Below the pieces are notes generated by a model, which was given only the letters and a program-made list of their open reading frames with translations, was not told where the DNA came from and searched no databases. The position numbers and the translations under genes were made by a program. DNA of 64,000 nucleotides from a bacterium (GTDB lineage Bacteria > Desulfobacterota > Binatia > DP-6): the NCBI GenBank assembly GCA_026129405.1, contig JAHCID010000001.1:1271237-1335236 (forward strand), written 5' to 3'. Below, in pieces: positions 27,751 through 36,663 of the stretch; within the stretch, counting starts at the first letter, position 1, and each line of letters opens with the position of its first letter.

Positions 27751-29280
27751 TCAGGCCGGGACGGCTTCGATTCGCGGGAACAGCGCTTCCGGATTGCTCG
27801 TCCGGTGGCCTGCGGCGAACGTCTCGCCCCACGGCCTGCCCAGGTCCGCGAGCGTCCCCGCATCGAGCCCGAGCTGTGCGCCGAGCCGCGCCGCGGTCTC
27901 GGGCAGGAACGGCGCCACCAGCTGCGCCGTCACCCGCAGCGCCTCGCAGAGCTCGCGCAGGATGGCGCCGACGCGCGGCCTCTGCGCCGGATCCTTCGCG
28001 AGCGAGAAGGGCGCCGTCTCGGTGACGTACTTGTTGGCGTGATCGAGCGCGCGCCACACCGCCTCGAGCGCGCGATGGAACGCGAGCCCGGCGACGTGCT
28101 CGTCGAGCTCGCGACGGGCGACCACGAACGCCGCGCGCAACGCGAGGTCCGGTCCCTCGGGAGCGGCCGGCTGCACGACGCCGGCGACGTAGCGCTGCTG
28201 CATGGCCAGCACGCGGCTCGCGAGGTTGCCGAGGCCGTTCGCGAGATCGGCGTTGAGCCGCGTGACGAGCGCCTGCTCGCTGAACTCCGCGTCCTGCCCG
28301 AACGCCATCTCGCGCAGCAGGTAGTAGCGGAACGCGTCCATGCCGTAGCGCGCCTGCATGTCGAGCGGGCGCACGACGTTGCCGAGGCTCTTCGACATCT
28401 TGTCCTGGTTCATCTGCCAGTAGCCGTGCACGTGCAGACGGCGGTAGAGCGGCATCCCGGCGGCCATCAGCATCGTCGGCCAGAAGATCGCGTGCGGCTT
28501 CAGGATGTCCTTCGCGATCAGGTGGTGCGCGTGGGGCCACAGCTCGGGACGGCCGGCGGCGTCCAGCGCACTCACGTACGACAGCAGCGCGTCGAACCAG
28601 ACGTAGGTGACGTAGCGGTCGTCGAAGGGCAGATCGATGCCCCAGGTGAGGCGCGCCTTCGGGCGCGAGATGCAGAGGTCGCCGATCGGCTCGCGCAGCA
28701 GCGCGAGCACCTCGCGCCGATAGCCGTCGGGCTGGATGCGCTCGGGCTCGTCCTCGAGGAGCCGTACGAGGCGATCCTGATACTGGCCCATGCGGAAGAA
28801 GTAGTTCTCCTCCGCGATCTCGGTGGGCGCGACCTTGTGGTCGGGGCAGAGGCCCCCCACGAGCTCGCGCTCCTGGTAGAAGCGCTCGCAGCCGTAGCAG
28901 TAGAGGCCGGTGTAGCGGTCGAAGTAGATGTCGCCGCGCGCATGGATCCCGGCGAGCACGCGCTGCACGAAGGCCGTGTGCGACGGGTCGGTGGTACGTA
29001 CGAACCAGCCCGGCGTCAGCCCCACCTGCTCCCACGTCGTGCGGAAGAGGCCGCTCACGCGGTCGGCGAAGGCCTTCGGCGTGACGCCGGCCTTCGCCGC
29101 GGCCTGCGCGATCTTGTCGCCGTGCTCGTCCGTGCCGGTGACGAAGAACGCGTCACGCCCGCGCTGGCGCCAGAAGCGCACCAGCGTGTCCGCCACCACC
29201 GTCGTGTAGGTGTGCCCCAGGTGGGGCTCCGCGTTCACGTAGTAGATGGGGGTCGTGAAGTAGATCGGCGCGTCAGCCAT
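27751..29280 (-). CDS. metG: Methionyl-tRNA synthetase
   Basis: A 509-aa class I synthetase charging tRNA-Met. It has the HIGH-type HLGH near residue 20, a zinc-knuckle-like CYGCERF...GLCPDHK, and KMSKS near residue 312. The length lacks the C-terminal tRNA-binding extension found in E. coli MetG, as in many bacteria. It overlaps ricT by 8 bases and completes the tmk-holB-ricT-metG operon. The start ATG at 29280 fits the family N-terminus (IYFTTPIYYVNAEPHLGH). Confidence 0.95.
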   Translation of the reverse strand: MADAPIYFTTPIYYVNAEPHLGHTYTTVVADTLVRFWRQRGRDAFFVTGTDEHGDKIAQAAAKAGVTPKAFADRVSGLFRTTWEQVGLTPGWFVRTTDPSHTAFVQRVLAGIHARGDIYFDRYTGLYCYGCERFYQERELVGGLCPDHKVAPTEIAEENYFFRMGQYQDRLVRLLEDEPERIQPDGYRREVLALLREPIGDLCISRPKARLTWGIDLPFDDRYVTYVWFDALLSYVSALDAAGRPELWPHAHHLIAKDILKPHAIFWPTMLMAAGMPLYRRLHVHGYWQMNQDKMSKSLGNVVRPLDMQARYGMDAFRYYLLREMAFGQDAEFSEQALVTRLNADLANGLGNLASRVLAMQQRYVAGVVQPAAPEGPDLALRAAFVVARRELDEHVAGLAFHRALEAVWRALDHANKYVTETAPFSLAKDPAQRPRVGAILRELCEALRVTAQLVAPFLPETAARLGAQLGLDAGTLADLGRPWGETFAAGHRTSNPEALFPRIEAVPA

Positions 29281-30106
29281 CCGACCCCCGGCGCGCGACG
29301 AGGTCTTCCAGGCCGGCTTCGACGCGCTCGCCGTCGGCGAGCCGGAGCACGACCGTCTGCTTGAGGAGGTTCTGCGCCACGACCTGTCCGTTGCCCTTCA
29401 CGCTCTCCACCTGCGCGCCCATCGCCGGCAGCGATCGGCGCAGCTCCTGATACGTGTCGTACTCGTAGCGCATGCAGCACTTCAGGCGACCGCACTGGCC
29501 GGCCAGCTTCGACGGGTTCAGCGACAGACCCTGCGCCTTCACCATCTTCACCGACACCGGCGCGAACTCGCGCAGCCACGACGAGCAGCACAGCTCGCGC
29601 CCGCAGACGCCGAGCCCGCCGACCATCTTGGCCTCGTCGCGCGAACCGATCTGGCGCAGCTCGACGCGAGTGTGCAGCGTCTGCGCGAGGTCGCGGGCGA
29701 GGTCGCGGACCTCCTGCTTCTCGTCGGCGGCGAAGAACACGGTGACGCGACCGCCGTCGAGCGTGCTCTCGACCTTCACGAGCTTCAGCGGCAGCCGGCG
29801 GCTCTTGAAGAGCGCGAGCGCGGTGGCGCGGAGATCGCGCTCGCGCTGGAGGGCGCGATCTTCGCGTGCGAGGTCGCGCCCGTCGGCCTTCTTCACCACC
29901 CGCTGCAGCGCACGCCCGGTCGGGCGTAGCCGCGGCGGCACGGCGACGGTCGCCAGCGAGACGCCGCGCTCCGTCTCGACGAGGATGCGGTCGTCGACTT
30001 CGAGGTGCAGCAGGCCGGGATCGAAGTCGTAGATCTGCCCGGCCGGGCGAAAGCGGACGCCGACCACCAGGATCGCCTTCGGGGAAGTGGTCTCGTCCTC
30101 GTTCAT
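29273..30106 (-). CDS. ricT: PSP1/RicT (YaaT) family protein
   Basis: A 277-aa protein of the PSP1 family, whose B. subtilis member RicT forms a complex (with RicA and RicF) that carries an Fe-S cluster and affects RNase Y maturation. Cysteines GVCGRELCCSS and CGRLKCCMRYE, about 25 residues apart, are the conserved cluster ligands. The C-terminal segment is charged. It lies between holB and metG in an order common across bacteria. Overlaps holB by 4 bases and metG by 8, indicating coupling. Function in this organism is inferred from the family. Confidence 0.9.
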   Translation of the reverse strand: MNEDETTSPKAILVVGVRFRPAGQIYDFDPGLLHLEVDDRILVETERGVSLATVAVPPRLRPTGRALQRVVKKADGRDLAREDRALQRERDLRATALALFKSRRLPLKLVKVESTLDGGRVTVFFAADEKQEVRDLARDLAQTLHTRVELRQIGSRDEAKMVGGLGVCGRELCCSSWLREFAPVSVKMVKAQGLSLNPSKLAGQCGRLKCCMRYEYDTYQELRRSLPAMGAQVESVKGNGQVVAQNLLKQTVVLRLADGERVEAGLEDLVARRGSDG

Positions 30107-31107
30107 GCGGCCTGACCTGCCGGGTCGCGCTCGATCCGCCGCAGATCGAGCAGCAGGGTCTCGAGGGCGAGCGCCCGGTTCGCGTTGCGCTGTACGGCGT
30201 CGACGGTATCACACACGCATTCGAGCTGGCGAAGCACGGCCGGGACGCTGGTGCGGGCGGCGGCCGTGGCGAGCGCCGCCCGGACGTCGGGATTGCGGAG
30301 GCGAGCGGCGTCCCCCTCGCAGGCGACGGCCAGGAGATCGCGGTACCAGGCCACGACGACGTCGAGCGCGGCGTCGACGGCGCCCTTGGCCATCGCCTGC
30401 GCCAGCGCCGAGCAGTCGACGGCCGCCGCCCGATCCAGCTCGGCGAGCCGCTCGAGGATCGTCGTGCGCAGACCGGCGTCGGCGTCGTCGATCAGCGCGA
30501 GCGCCCTGCCGGGCGAGCCCTCGGCGCGGGCGGCCATCGTGGCCGCGGCGTCGGCCTTGACGCCGCGGGCGACGAGCAGCGCCGTCACCTCCGCGGGCTC
30601 GAGCGGGTCGAAGCGGATGCGCTGGCAGCGCGAGCGCACGGTCGGCAGGAGCAGCGTCGCACGGGTGGCGACGAGCACGAGAACGGCCGCGCCCGGCGGC
30701 TCCTCGAGCGTCTTCAGGAGCGCGTTCTGGCCGTGCTCGTTGAGGCACTCTGCGTCGTCGATGATCGCCACCTTGCGCTCGGCCATCAGCGGCCGCAGCC
30801 CGAGCCAGCGCGTCAGCTCGCGTGCCTGCTCGGTGCGGATGTCGCGCCGCTCCTGGTCGCGCTCGACGACCTTCAGGTCGGGATGCGTCCCTGCCGCGAC
30901 GCGTGTGCACTGCGCGCAGGAGCCGCAGGCGTCGTCGCCGTCGGGCGTCGCGCACAGGAGACGTGCCGCGAAGCCGTCGGCGATCCGCCGCTTCCCGAGT
31001 CCGGCGGGGCCGTGCAGCAGGTAGGCTGCGGCGGGCCGGTCGTCGCGCACGGCCGCGCGCAGGCGGCCGACGGCCGCGGCGTTGCCGGCGACGTCGCCGA
31101 GCTTCAC
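30103..31107 (-). CDS. holB: DNA polymerase III delta-prime subunit
   Basis: A 334-aa clamp-loader subunit. A P-loop GPAGLGKR is near residue 34, followed by the zinc site ACGSCAQC, an Asp-box AIIDDAECLN and ALLKTLEEPP, then arginine-finger region LPTVRSRCQR. The start is a GTG that overlaps the tmk stop (GTGA). The longer upstream reading frame covers tmk in another frame and is not real. The C-terminal LEPAEV and RRIERDP are ordinary. It works with tau/gamma and delta to load beta clamps during replication. Confidence 0.9.
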   Translation of the reverse strand: MKLGDVAGNAAAVGRLRAAVRDDRPAAAYLLHGPAGLGKRRIADGFAARLLCATPDGDDACGSCAQCTRVAAGTHPDLKVVERDQERRDIRTEQARELTRWLGLRPLMAERKVAIIDDAECLNEHGQNALLKTLEEPPGAAVLVLVATRATLLLPTVRSRCQRIRFDPLEPAEVTALLVARGVKADAAATMAARAEGSPGRALALIDDADAGLRTTILERLAELDRAAAVDCSALAQAMAKGAVDAALDVVVAWYRDLLAVACEGDAARLRNPDVRAALATAAARTSVPAVLRQLECVCDTVDAVQRNANRALALETLLLDLRRIERDPAGQAA

Positions 31108-31751
31108 GAGCGCGTCCCTGCGGCGACGCCGGCGCCGAGCCGCCGCTCGACCTCGCGCGCGATCGCGCCGGCGACCCCGTCCTTCGCCCGCGTGACGTCG
31201 ACGATGCAGAAGCGCCCCGGCTCCTCGGCGGCCAAGGTGAGAAAGCCCGTGCGCACGCGCTCGTGGAACGCCAGCGGGGCGCTCTCGAAGCGGTCCGTGC
31301 CGTGGTCGCGCCCGCGCGCGCGCCGGAGGCCCTCGTCCGGCGGACAGTCGAGCAGGAACGTGACGTCGGGCACGAGGCCGTCGCGGGCCAGGGCGTCGAG
31401 CGTGCGTACCGTCGGCAGATCGAGGCCGCGCGCGTGGCCCTGGTAGGCCAGCGTCGAATCGGAGAAGCGGTCGCACAGGACGACGTGCCCGGCGGCGAGC
31501 GCGGGACGGATCACCGTCGCGACGTGCTGGGCGCGATCGGCGCAATAGAGGTGCAGCTCGGCGAGCGGCTCGAGCGGGACGGCGTCGTCGCCCAGCAGCA
31601 GGCGCCGGATCGCCGCCCCGGCGGGCGTGCCGCCCGGTTCCCGGGTCTCGACTACCGTGCGGCCGGCGGCGCGCAGGTGCTCGGCGAGCAAGCGGACGTG
31701 GGTGGACTTCCCGGAGCCCTCCACGCCCTCGAAGGTGACGAACAGCGACAC
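31104..31751 (-). CDS. tmk: Thymidylate kinase
   Basis: A 215-aa dTMP kinase (dTMP + ATP to dTDP). It has the P-loop EGVEGSGKST, the REPGGTPAG segment, the DR(Y/F) motif in VVLCDRFSDSTLAYQG and a lid region RRARGR. The GTG start at 31751 gives the family-like SLFVTFEG. An in-frame start further up would add a leader that does not resemble the family. First gene of the tmk-holB-ricT-metG operon. Confidence 0.92.
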   Translation of the reverse strand: MSLFVTFEGVEGSGKSTHVRLLAEHLRAAGRTVVETREPGGTPAGAAIRRLLLGDDAVPLEPLAELHLYCADRAQHVATVIRPALAAGHVVLCDRFSDSTLAYQGHARGLDLPTVRTLDALARDGLVPDVTFLLDCPPDEGLRRARGRDHGTDRFESAPLAFHERVRTGFLTLAAEEPGRFCIVDVTRAKDGVAGAIAREVERRLGAGVAAGTRS

Positions 31752-31978
31752 GGTCCTTCGCGTGTATCCGGCCCGGTCGCAGAGGGGCAAGGCGGGACGG
31801 GGAGAGCGAAGCCTTTCGGGGCCCTCGTGCTCGCGCGGACGTCGCCGTTCGGCCCGCTATCGGCTCGTGACGCTCGCGCGGATCACGTGTCGGATCGAGG
31901 GGCGCTCGAGCTCGACGGCGACGTGTCGCTCACGGACCGGCGGGGCGCCGGCCGGCGGCGCCGGATCGAGCGGCCGCG

Positions 31979-32407
31979 TCAGTCCGGGAACTCGCGACCG
32001 AGGACGAGGCCGATGCCGTAGAGCAGCTGCCGGGGCGAGAACGGCTTCGTGATGTAGTAGTCGGCGCCGAACTTGTAGCCCTCGAGCAGGTCCTCGTCGC
32101 CCGACTTGGCGGTGACCAGGATCACCGGGATGCTGGCATGCTGGGGGTTCGACCGGATGCGGTCGAGGACCTCCATGCCGCTCATGGCCGGCATCATGAC
32201 GTCGAGGAGGATGATGTCGGGGCGCCGGCGCTCCAGGGCGCGGAGCGCGCTCGGGCCGTCCGGGGCGGTCTCGACGCCGAAGCCGCGGGCCTTCAGCAGC
32301 GTCTCGACCATGCGGCAGTTCTCGTCGCTGTCGTCGACCACCAGGACGAGGGGCTTCACGGCTCCGGAGGCGGTGGGCTGGACGTCGGTCATGCGCTGCT
32401 CGCTCAT
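31979..32407 (-). CDS. Stand-alone CheY-like response regulator
   Basis: A 142-aa single receiver domain. The acidic pocket VVDDSD, phospho-accepting Asp in ILLDVMMPAMSG, Thr in ILVTAKS and Lys in ITKPFSP are all present; there is no output domain. It lies downstream of the pilus minor-pilin genes on the same strand, which suggests but does not prove a link to pilus motility control (PilG/PilH-like). The N-terminal MSEQRMTDVQPTASG is unstructured; the in-frame ATG 5 codons later is an alternative start. A 7-bp GC hairpin at 31944-31962 follows the stop. Confidence 0.85.
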   Translation of the reverse strand: MSEQRMTDVQPTASGAVKPLVLVVDDSDENCRMVETLLKARGFGVETAPDGPSALRALERRRPDIILLDVMMPAMSGMEVLDRIRSNPQHASIPVILVTAKSGDEDLLEGYKFGADYYITKPFSPRQLLYGIGLVLGREFPD

Positions 32408-32494
32408 GGTCGGGTGGTGCCGCTCCGCCGTGCCGGCCGGGGGCTTCGGCAGGTATATCGGCCGCGCTGCCGCCGAGCTTGAGCGCGCCGGCGT

Positions 32495-33515
32495 TCATCC
32501 GGGGTCGTGTACGCCCGCGACCACCGCGCGGCGGGGCAGGGGCAGCATGGCGTCTGCGACGGCGAGGCCTGCGGCGCTCGCCGTGACGCGAGCCGTACCG
32601 TCGACGTCGAGCGGCTCCGGAGAGCCGGCGCCGATCCACAACGCCCCGGCGATGTCGAGGCTTCCCGCATGCGTCACCCGCACCCCATCCGCAGCGACGA
32701 CCGCGCCAATAAACGTGAAGGGCGCGGTGATGTCCAGGCGACCGTCGACGATGAGCAGCCCCGCGCCGTGCGCAGGCCCGGCGACGACGAGGTCGCCCGT
32801 CACCAGCGCCAGGGCCGGGGTGGCGGGCGGGGTGGGGACGAGGACGGCCCCCGCGACGGCTCCGGCGGCGACGGCGCGGGCGACGAGCGCCGCGATCGGC
32901 GGGCCGCCGACGGCGATCGGCGGCCGGCGTGGGCGAGACGTCGTGGGCGCCCCGCTCGCGATCAGGCGTCGAGCAGTGCAGCGGGCGCGAGCAGCGCCGC
33001 GGCGACAGCCGCCCACGCCGGGTCGAAGGGTGCCGGGTCGCGGCCGTCGAGCCCAGCGAAGCGTGCCGGCGATCGATCGGGACCGCGGCGTCGAGCCAGG
33101 CCCGGCAGGCACGCCCGGCGTGTCGGCGCGGCGGACGACGGCGTCGAGCAACCGGCCGCCGCCGGCGCGTCCCTCGACGGCGAGCAGCGTGCGCGCGCCG
33201 GTACGGCCGGGCCGGGCGCGGCGTCGGCGACGACGGTGCAGCGGGGGCGGCGAGGACGCCATCGTCCGGGGTTCCGGCGGCCTCCGGCCCCGCCTGCTCG
33301 GCGTCGAACGTAGCCCGGCGCCAGGCCCGCGACCACCGACGCGAGGCAGCCGTCGGCCTTCACCAGCGCGCGCGCGGCAGCGCAGCAGTTGCGGGTGAGC
33401 ACCGCCTGGGTGTGCATGAGGTCAGCCACCGCCGACCCGGGGGCAACGCGCGACGGCGACGGCGACCAGCGCGGCGGGCAGCGCGGCGCCGCGCCGCCCG
33501 CCGAGAATCCGTCTG
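32495..33515 (-). pseudogene. Frameshifted PilX-like pilus assembly gene
   Basis: The sequence carries pieces of one protein spread over three minus-strand frames: RGAALPAALVAVAVA (prepilin-like N-terminal), then VADLMHTQAVLTRNCCAAARALVKADGCLAS, then FDAEQAGPEAAG and GVLAAP, then TVVADAAPGPAVPA, RTLLAVEGRAGGG, and finally GDLVVAGPAHGAGLLIVDGRLDI to the stop at 32495. Such order and content fit a PilX-type protein following pilW. At least five or six indels separate the pieces. Either local sequencing error or a recently decayed gene explains this; no single ORF here is the intact protein. The start could not be fixed. Confidence 0.6.
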
Positions 33516-34121
33516 CGCGACGCCCGGCGCGGGGCAGTGTGCGCGCCCTGGTCTCTGGCGCCGTCCGCAGCGCGACAGCGCGCGCCGAGCCGCCAGCGCA
33601 GCGAGGCCGCCCGGAAGGGCGGGCTCCAGCACCAGCGCCCGCACGCGCGCACGGTCGGCCGCCGGCAGGCCGGCGGCCGGCGCGACGATCTGGTTGCCGC
33701 TCGCGTCGAGGAAGCGGAAGCGGCAGGCGCGGACGTCGGCCGCGAGCGGCAACGACTGCGCGCCGATGACGCGGTTCAGGCGTGGCGGGCCGGTGAGGCA
33801 CTGCCAGCGCGTCACCTCGGCGGAGGAGGCGTTGAGCAGGCCGTCGCCGTCGAGGTCGGCCTGGAGCACCAGGCGATCGGGCGCCGCGCCGGCGAGCGCC
33901 TCGATGCCCGCGGCGGCGGGATCGAAGCCGGCGCGGCGGACGTCGAACGCGAACGCCTCGGTGGCGATCACCGCCGTGTCCTCGGCCTCGACCCGCGCGC
34001 CCAGCACGACGAGCAGCCGGGCGGCGCCGCCCATCGCCAGCGCGAGCATGCCGAGCACGAGCCCGGCGAGCGCGGCGGCGACGAGCAGCTCGACGAGCGT
34101 CATGCCGCGCTCCCGGCTCAC
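33360..34121 (-). CDS. PilW-like type IV minor pilin (C-terminus probably frameshifted)
   Basis: The first 170 residues read as a PilW-like prepilin: class III leader with cleavage after Gly in RERG/MTLVELLV (Glu5), a hydrophobic helix, then a soluble domain with DAAVIATEAFAFDVRRAGFDP and DLDGDGLLN. After RVRALVLEPALPGG the frame turns Arg-rich, while other frames continue with plausible sequence, so a shift near 33575 is likely. It overlaps the PilV-like gene by 4 bases, which supports the start. Minor pilins prime assembly of type IV pili and are processed by PilD, encoded upstream. Confidence 0.75.
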   Translation of the reverse strand: MSRERGMTLVELLVAAALAGLVLGMLALAMGGAARLLVVLGARVEAEDTAVIATEAFAFDVRRAGFDPAAAGIEALAGAAPDRLVLQADLDGDGLLNASSAEVTRWQCLTGPPRLNRVIGAQSLPLAADVRACRFRFLDASGNQIVAPAAGLPAADRARVRALVLEPALPGGLAALAARRALSRCGRRQRPGRAHCPAPGVAQTDSRRAARRRAARRAGRRRRRALPPGRRWLTSCTPRRCSPATAALPRARW

Positions 34122-34453
34122 GGGAAGACCTCGCTCGTGAGCCCGACGCCGCCGGCGGCCCAGCCGACGTCGGCGGCGAGCGGCGTCGCTTCGCCGCGGC
34201 CGTCGCCCGCCGTCCAGTGCCGCACGAACGCCGTGCCGGCGACGACGGGCGCGTCGTCGCCGTTGCCGCGCGCGCCGGCACGCTGCACCTCGAGCGCGTC
34301 GACCGCGAGCCCGAGCGCGGCCGTGCGCTCGCGGGCGAGGCGGACGTGGAACGCCGCCGTCGCGGCGGCGGCCGCGAGCCCGGCCGCTGCGGTGGCCGCG
34401 AGGACGAGCGCGGCCAACGCTTCGACCACCGATGCGCCGCGCGTGCCGCTCAC
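34118..34453 (-). CDS. PilV-like type IV minor pilin
   Basis: A 111-aa prepilin with a short leader (MSGTRG/ASVVEALAAL, Glu5 conserved) and a hydrophobic Ala-rich helix to about residue 33. The remaining globular part is small, ending in ADVGWAAGGVGLTSEVFP. It overlaps both neighbours by 4 bases (fimT-like upstream, pilW-like downstream), so these three are one translational unit. Processing by PilD and insertion near the pilus tip are inferred from the family. Confidence 0.75.
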   Translation of the reverse strand: MSGTRGASVVEALAALVLAATAAAGLAAAAATAAFHVRLARERTAALGLAVDALEVQRAGARGNGDDAPVVAGTAFVRHWTAGDGRGEATPLAADVGWAAGGVGLTSEVFP

Positions 34454-34875
34454 AGGACCCGCACCCGGCCGCGCTGGTTGACGATCACGCGGCGTACGCC
34501 GCTACCCGCCGCGAGCGTGATGGTGGCGTTGTCCGAGGTGCCGGTGGTGCCGAAGCGGACCTGGCCGCTCGCCGGCAGGCCGGCGAAGGTCACGCCCGCC
34601 GGCAGCTGGTGCGACTCGACGTCGATCCCGCCCCACTCGCGTACGCGCCACCTGCGCTGGGCCGGGTCGAGGCGCACCTCGATCCGGACGTTGCGCTCGA
34701 GCGCCCGTCCGCGTGCCTGGCGCAGCGTGGCTGCGAGACGCTGCGCCGCCGCGCCGAGCCGCACGCTCGCGAGCAGCGGCGGCAGCGACACCGCGCTCGT
34801 CCCGAGGACGACGGCCGCGAGCGCCATCGTCGCCACCAGCTCCACCAGGGTGAAGCCCCCGCCCCGCATCAGCAT
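34450..34875 (-). CDS. fimT: GspH/FimT-like pseudopilin
   Basis: A 141-aa prepilin. Leader MLMRGGG, then FTLVELVATMALAAVVL with Glu5, a conserved hydrophobic helix, and a GspH-type beta domain (QARGRALERNVRIEVRLD, RRWRVREWGGID, GLPASGQVRFGTTGTSDNATITL). The GGGAGG-like site 8 bases before the ATG is a good start. First of the minor-pilin set after pilD. Confidence 0.8.
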   Translation of the reverse strand: MLMRGGGFTLVELVATMALAAVVLGTSAVSLPPLLASVRLGAAAQRLAATLRQARGRALERNVRIEVRLDPAQRRWRVREWGGIDVESHQLPAGVTFAGLPASGQVRFGTTGTSDNATITLAAGSGVRRVIVNQRGRVRVL

Positions 34876-34993
34876 GTACGCCTCCCGAGGGCACGCCGCC
34901 GGGGCGGGGCGACGCGTGCACGGACGAGGAGTAGCGGGGGCGCGGCGCCGACGGGAGGGGGCGCGCGCGGATTGTTGGGCCGGCGACGCGCGC

Positions 34994-35878
34994 TCAGCCG
35001 AGCGTCAACGGCAGCCCCAGCTCGGGGCAGTACAGCAGCACGACCGCGCCGAGCGCGAGGAACGGTCCGAACGGGATCGCCGTCGTGCGCATCGCGCGCC
35101 GCACCCAGGGGAAGAACGCGCGGCGGCCGAGCATGCGCACGACGCGCCGTCGCTCGGCGCGGCCACGGGCGGTGAAGAGCACGCCGACGCCGGCCACCGA
35201 GCCGGTGAGCGAGGCGATGACGAGGATCAGCGGGATCGCCTGCCAGCCGAGGAACGCGCCGATCATGGCGAGCAGCTTGACGTCGCCGAAGCCCATGCCC
35301 TCGACGCCGGTCGCGCGCTCGTAGCTCCAGGCGACCAGCCACAGGACGCCGCCGCCGACGAGCGCGCCGAGCCCGGCGCTCCACAGGCCGACGCCGCCGG
35401 GCACGAAGGCCGACACCAGGAGCCCGATGCCGATGCCGGGCAGGCTCACCTCGTCCGGGATGAAGAGGTGGTCGAGGTCGATGCAGGTGACGAGCAGCAG
35501 CGTCGCCGTCAGCGCGAAGGCGACGAGGGCCCACGGCGTCCAGCCGAAGCGCCAGAGCGCGGCGACGGCGAGCAGGCCGGTGGCGAGCTCGATCAGCGGG
35601 TAGCGCGCCGCGATCGGTGCCGCGCACGTTCGGCAGCGGGCGCGCAGCAGCAGCCAGGACAGGACGGGGACGTTGTCGTACCAGGCGATCGGCGTCCGGC
35701 AGCAGGGGCAGCGCGAGCCGGGCGTGACGACCGACTCGTCTTCGGGAATGCGGTGGATGCAGACGTTGAGGAAGCTACCGATGGCCGCGCCCACCCAGAA
35801 GGCGAACCCGATGGTCAGCCACGTGGGCTGCGGCAGCGAGGCCGGAAGCGGGAGCATGCTGGCGAGATGCGGCGTCAC
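34994..35878 (-). CDS. pilD: Prepilin peptidase/methyltransferase PilD
   Basis: A 294-aa polytopic inner-membrane enzyme that cleaves prepilin leaders and methylates the new N-terminus. The N-terminal loop has CPCC...CRTC zinc ligands, the aspartate-protease sites are DLDH near residue 139 and GFGDVK near 196 (GxGD), and seven to eight hydrophobic helices surround them. It is encoded between pilA and the minor-pilin genes, all its substrates. Slightly longer N-terminus than average. Confidence 0.93.
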   Translation of the reverse strand: MTPHLASMLPLPASLPQPTWLTIGFAFWVGAAIGSFLNVCIHRIPEDESVVTPGSRCPCCRTPIAWYDNVPVLSWLLLRARCRTCAAPIAARYPLIELATGLLAVAALWRFGWTPWALVAFALTATLLLVTCIDLDHLFIPDEVSLPGIGIGLLVSAFVPGGVGLWSAGLGALVGGGVLWLVAWSYERATGVEGMGFGDVKLLAMIGAFLGWQAIPLILVIASLTGSVAGVGVLFTARGRAERRRVVRMLGRRAFFPWVRRAMRTTAIPFGPFLALGAVVLLYCPELGLPLTLG

Positions 35879-35968
35879 GGCTAGCGGGCGTGCGGCAGGG
35901 GGTCAACTTGCGGTCGCGGGGGCTCTATCGGATCGCGCGCGTCGGTTCTTGAAGGCGGGGTGCGCGCC

Positions 35969-36009
35969 CAAAAAGCAAAACGGGGGGGCGGGTGAAACCC
36001 GCCCCCCCG
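35969..36009 (-). terminator. Strong intrinsic terminator after pilA
   Basis: A 13-bp perfect stem (35981-35993 with 35997-36009) and GAA/TTC loop is followed on the minus strand by GTTTTGCTTTTT, an A/T tract that is rare in this genome. It lies 22 bases beyond the pilA stop and fits Rho-independent termination of the abundant pilin mRNA. Confidence 0.9.
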
Positions 36010-36030
36010 GCTCGCGTCAGGTGACGTCGG

Positions 36031-36429
36031 TCAGCTCGTCCAGTTGCAGGTCATGTTCGGCGAGCCTGCCGCGGGGCTGCTCGTCCAGGTGCAGCTGCCC
36101 GGGGCCGACGCGTGCTCGGCGGTGCAGTCGAAGGACGTAGCCGTCGCCGTGCACGAGCAGGTCACGCCGTCGGACACGGAGACGCCCGGCAGACCGCCGC
36201 AGTCGCCGGCGAGGTACTCGTTCTCGTCCACGAAGTAGGCTTCCTGGCCGGTCGCGGCGTTGCGCAGGTCGGTCTGGACCCGGCTGCGGAAGCCGCGCTC
36301 GCGGTACGCCGCGAACTGCGGGATCGCGATGGCGGCCAGGATGCCGATGATGGCCACCACCACCAGAAGCTCGATGAGCGTGAAGCCCTTCGACTTCTTC
36401 CTCTTCAACTTGGAAACCGTCTTACGCAT
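36031..36429 (-). CDS. pilA: Major type IV pilin
   Basis: A 132-aa prepilin with a 15-residue basic leader ending KSKG/FTLIELLVVVAIIGILAAIAIP, the canonical N-terminal helix with Glu5. The globular part is short and Cys-rich (CGG, CSCTATATSFDC, CTW, CNW), about six cysteines, which suggests disulfide loops. PilD cleaves before Phe. Its own promoter and terminator frame it, unlike the neighbouring genes. It would polymerise to the pilus fibre driven by PilB/PilC/PilT. Confidence 0.93.
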   Translation of the reverse strand: MRKTVSKLKRKKSKGFTLIELLVVVAIIGILAAIAIPQFAAYRERGFRSRVQTDLRNAATGQEAYFVDENEYLAGDCGGLPGVSVSDGVTCSCTATATSFDCTAEHASAPGSCTWTSSPAAGSPNMTCNWTS

Positions 36430-36506
36430 GCTCTTCCTCCGTTCGTGTTGATGATCGTCCCGACTCTAGTGTTCGAGACCGCCGTCCCGGCGCTGCTCCC
36501 ACGAGG

Positions 36507-36522
36507 AGCAAGCCCGGTGCCA
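36507..36522 (-). promoter_or_regulatory. Sigma-54 promoter of pilA
   Basis: On the minus strand the site reads TGGCACCGGGCTTGCT, with -24 TGGCAC and -12 TTGCT at the exact 10-base GG-to-GC spacing required for sigma-54. Transcription would start about 66 bases before the pilA ATG. PilR-type activators drive pilA from sigma-54 promoters in Pseudomonas, Geobacter and Myxococcus. Confidence 0.8.
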
Positions 36523-36663
36523 TCGACCATTCGCGTGGCGATCGCGCCCTGCGCGTGAGGCCGTTGGGGTTTTCCCTGTCGTGCCGCGCACCCGCCGTGC
36601 GGAACGGCTCGCGGCCATCGTCACTGTCGTAACGGGTGCCATGATCGTGACCGTCTCGCCCCG

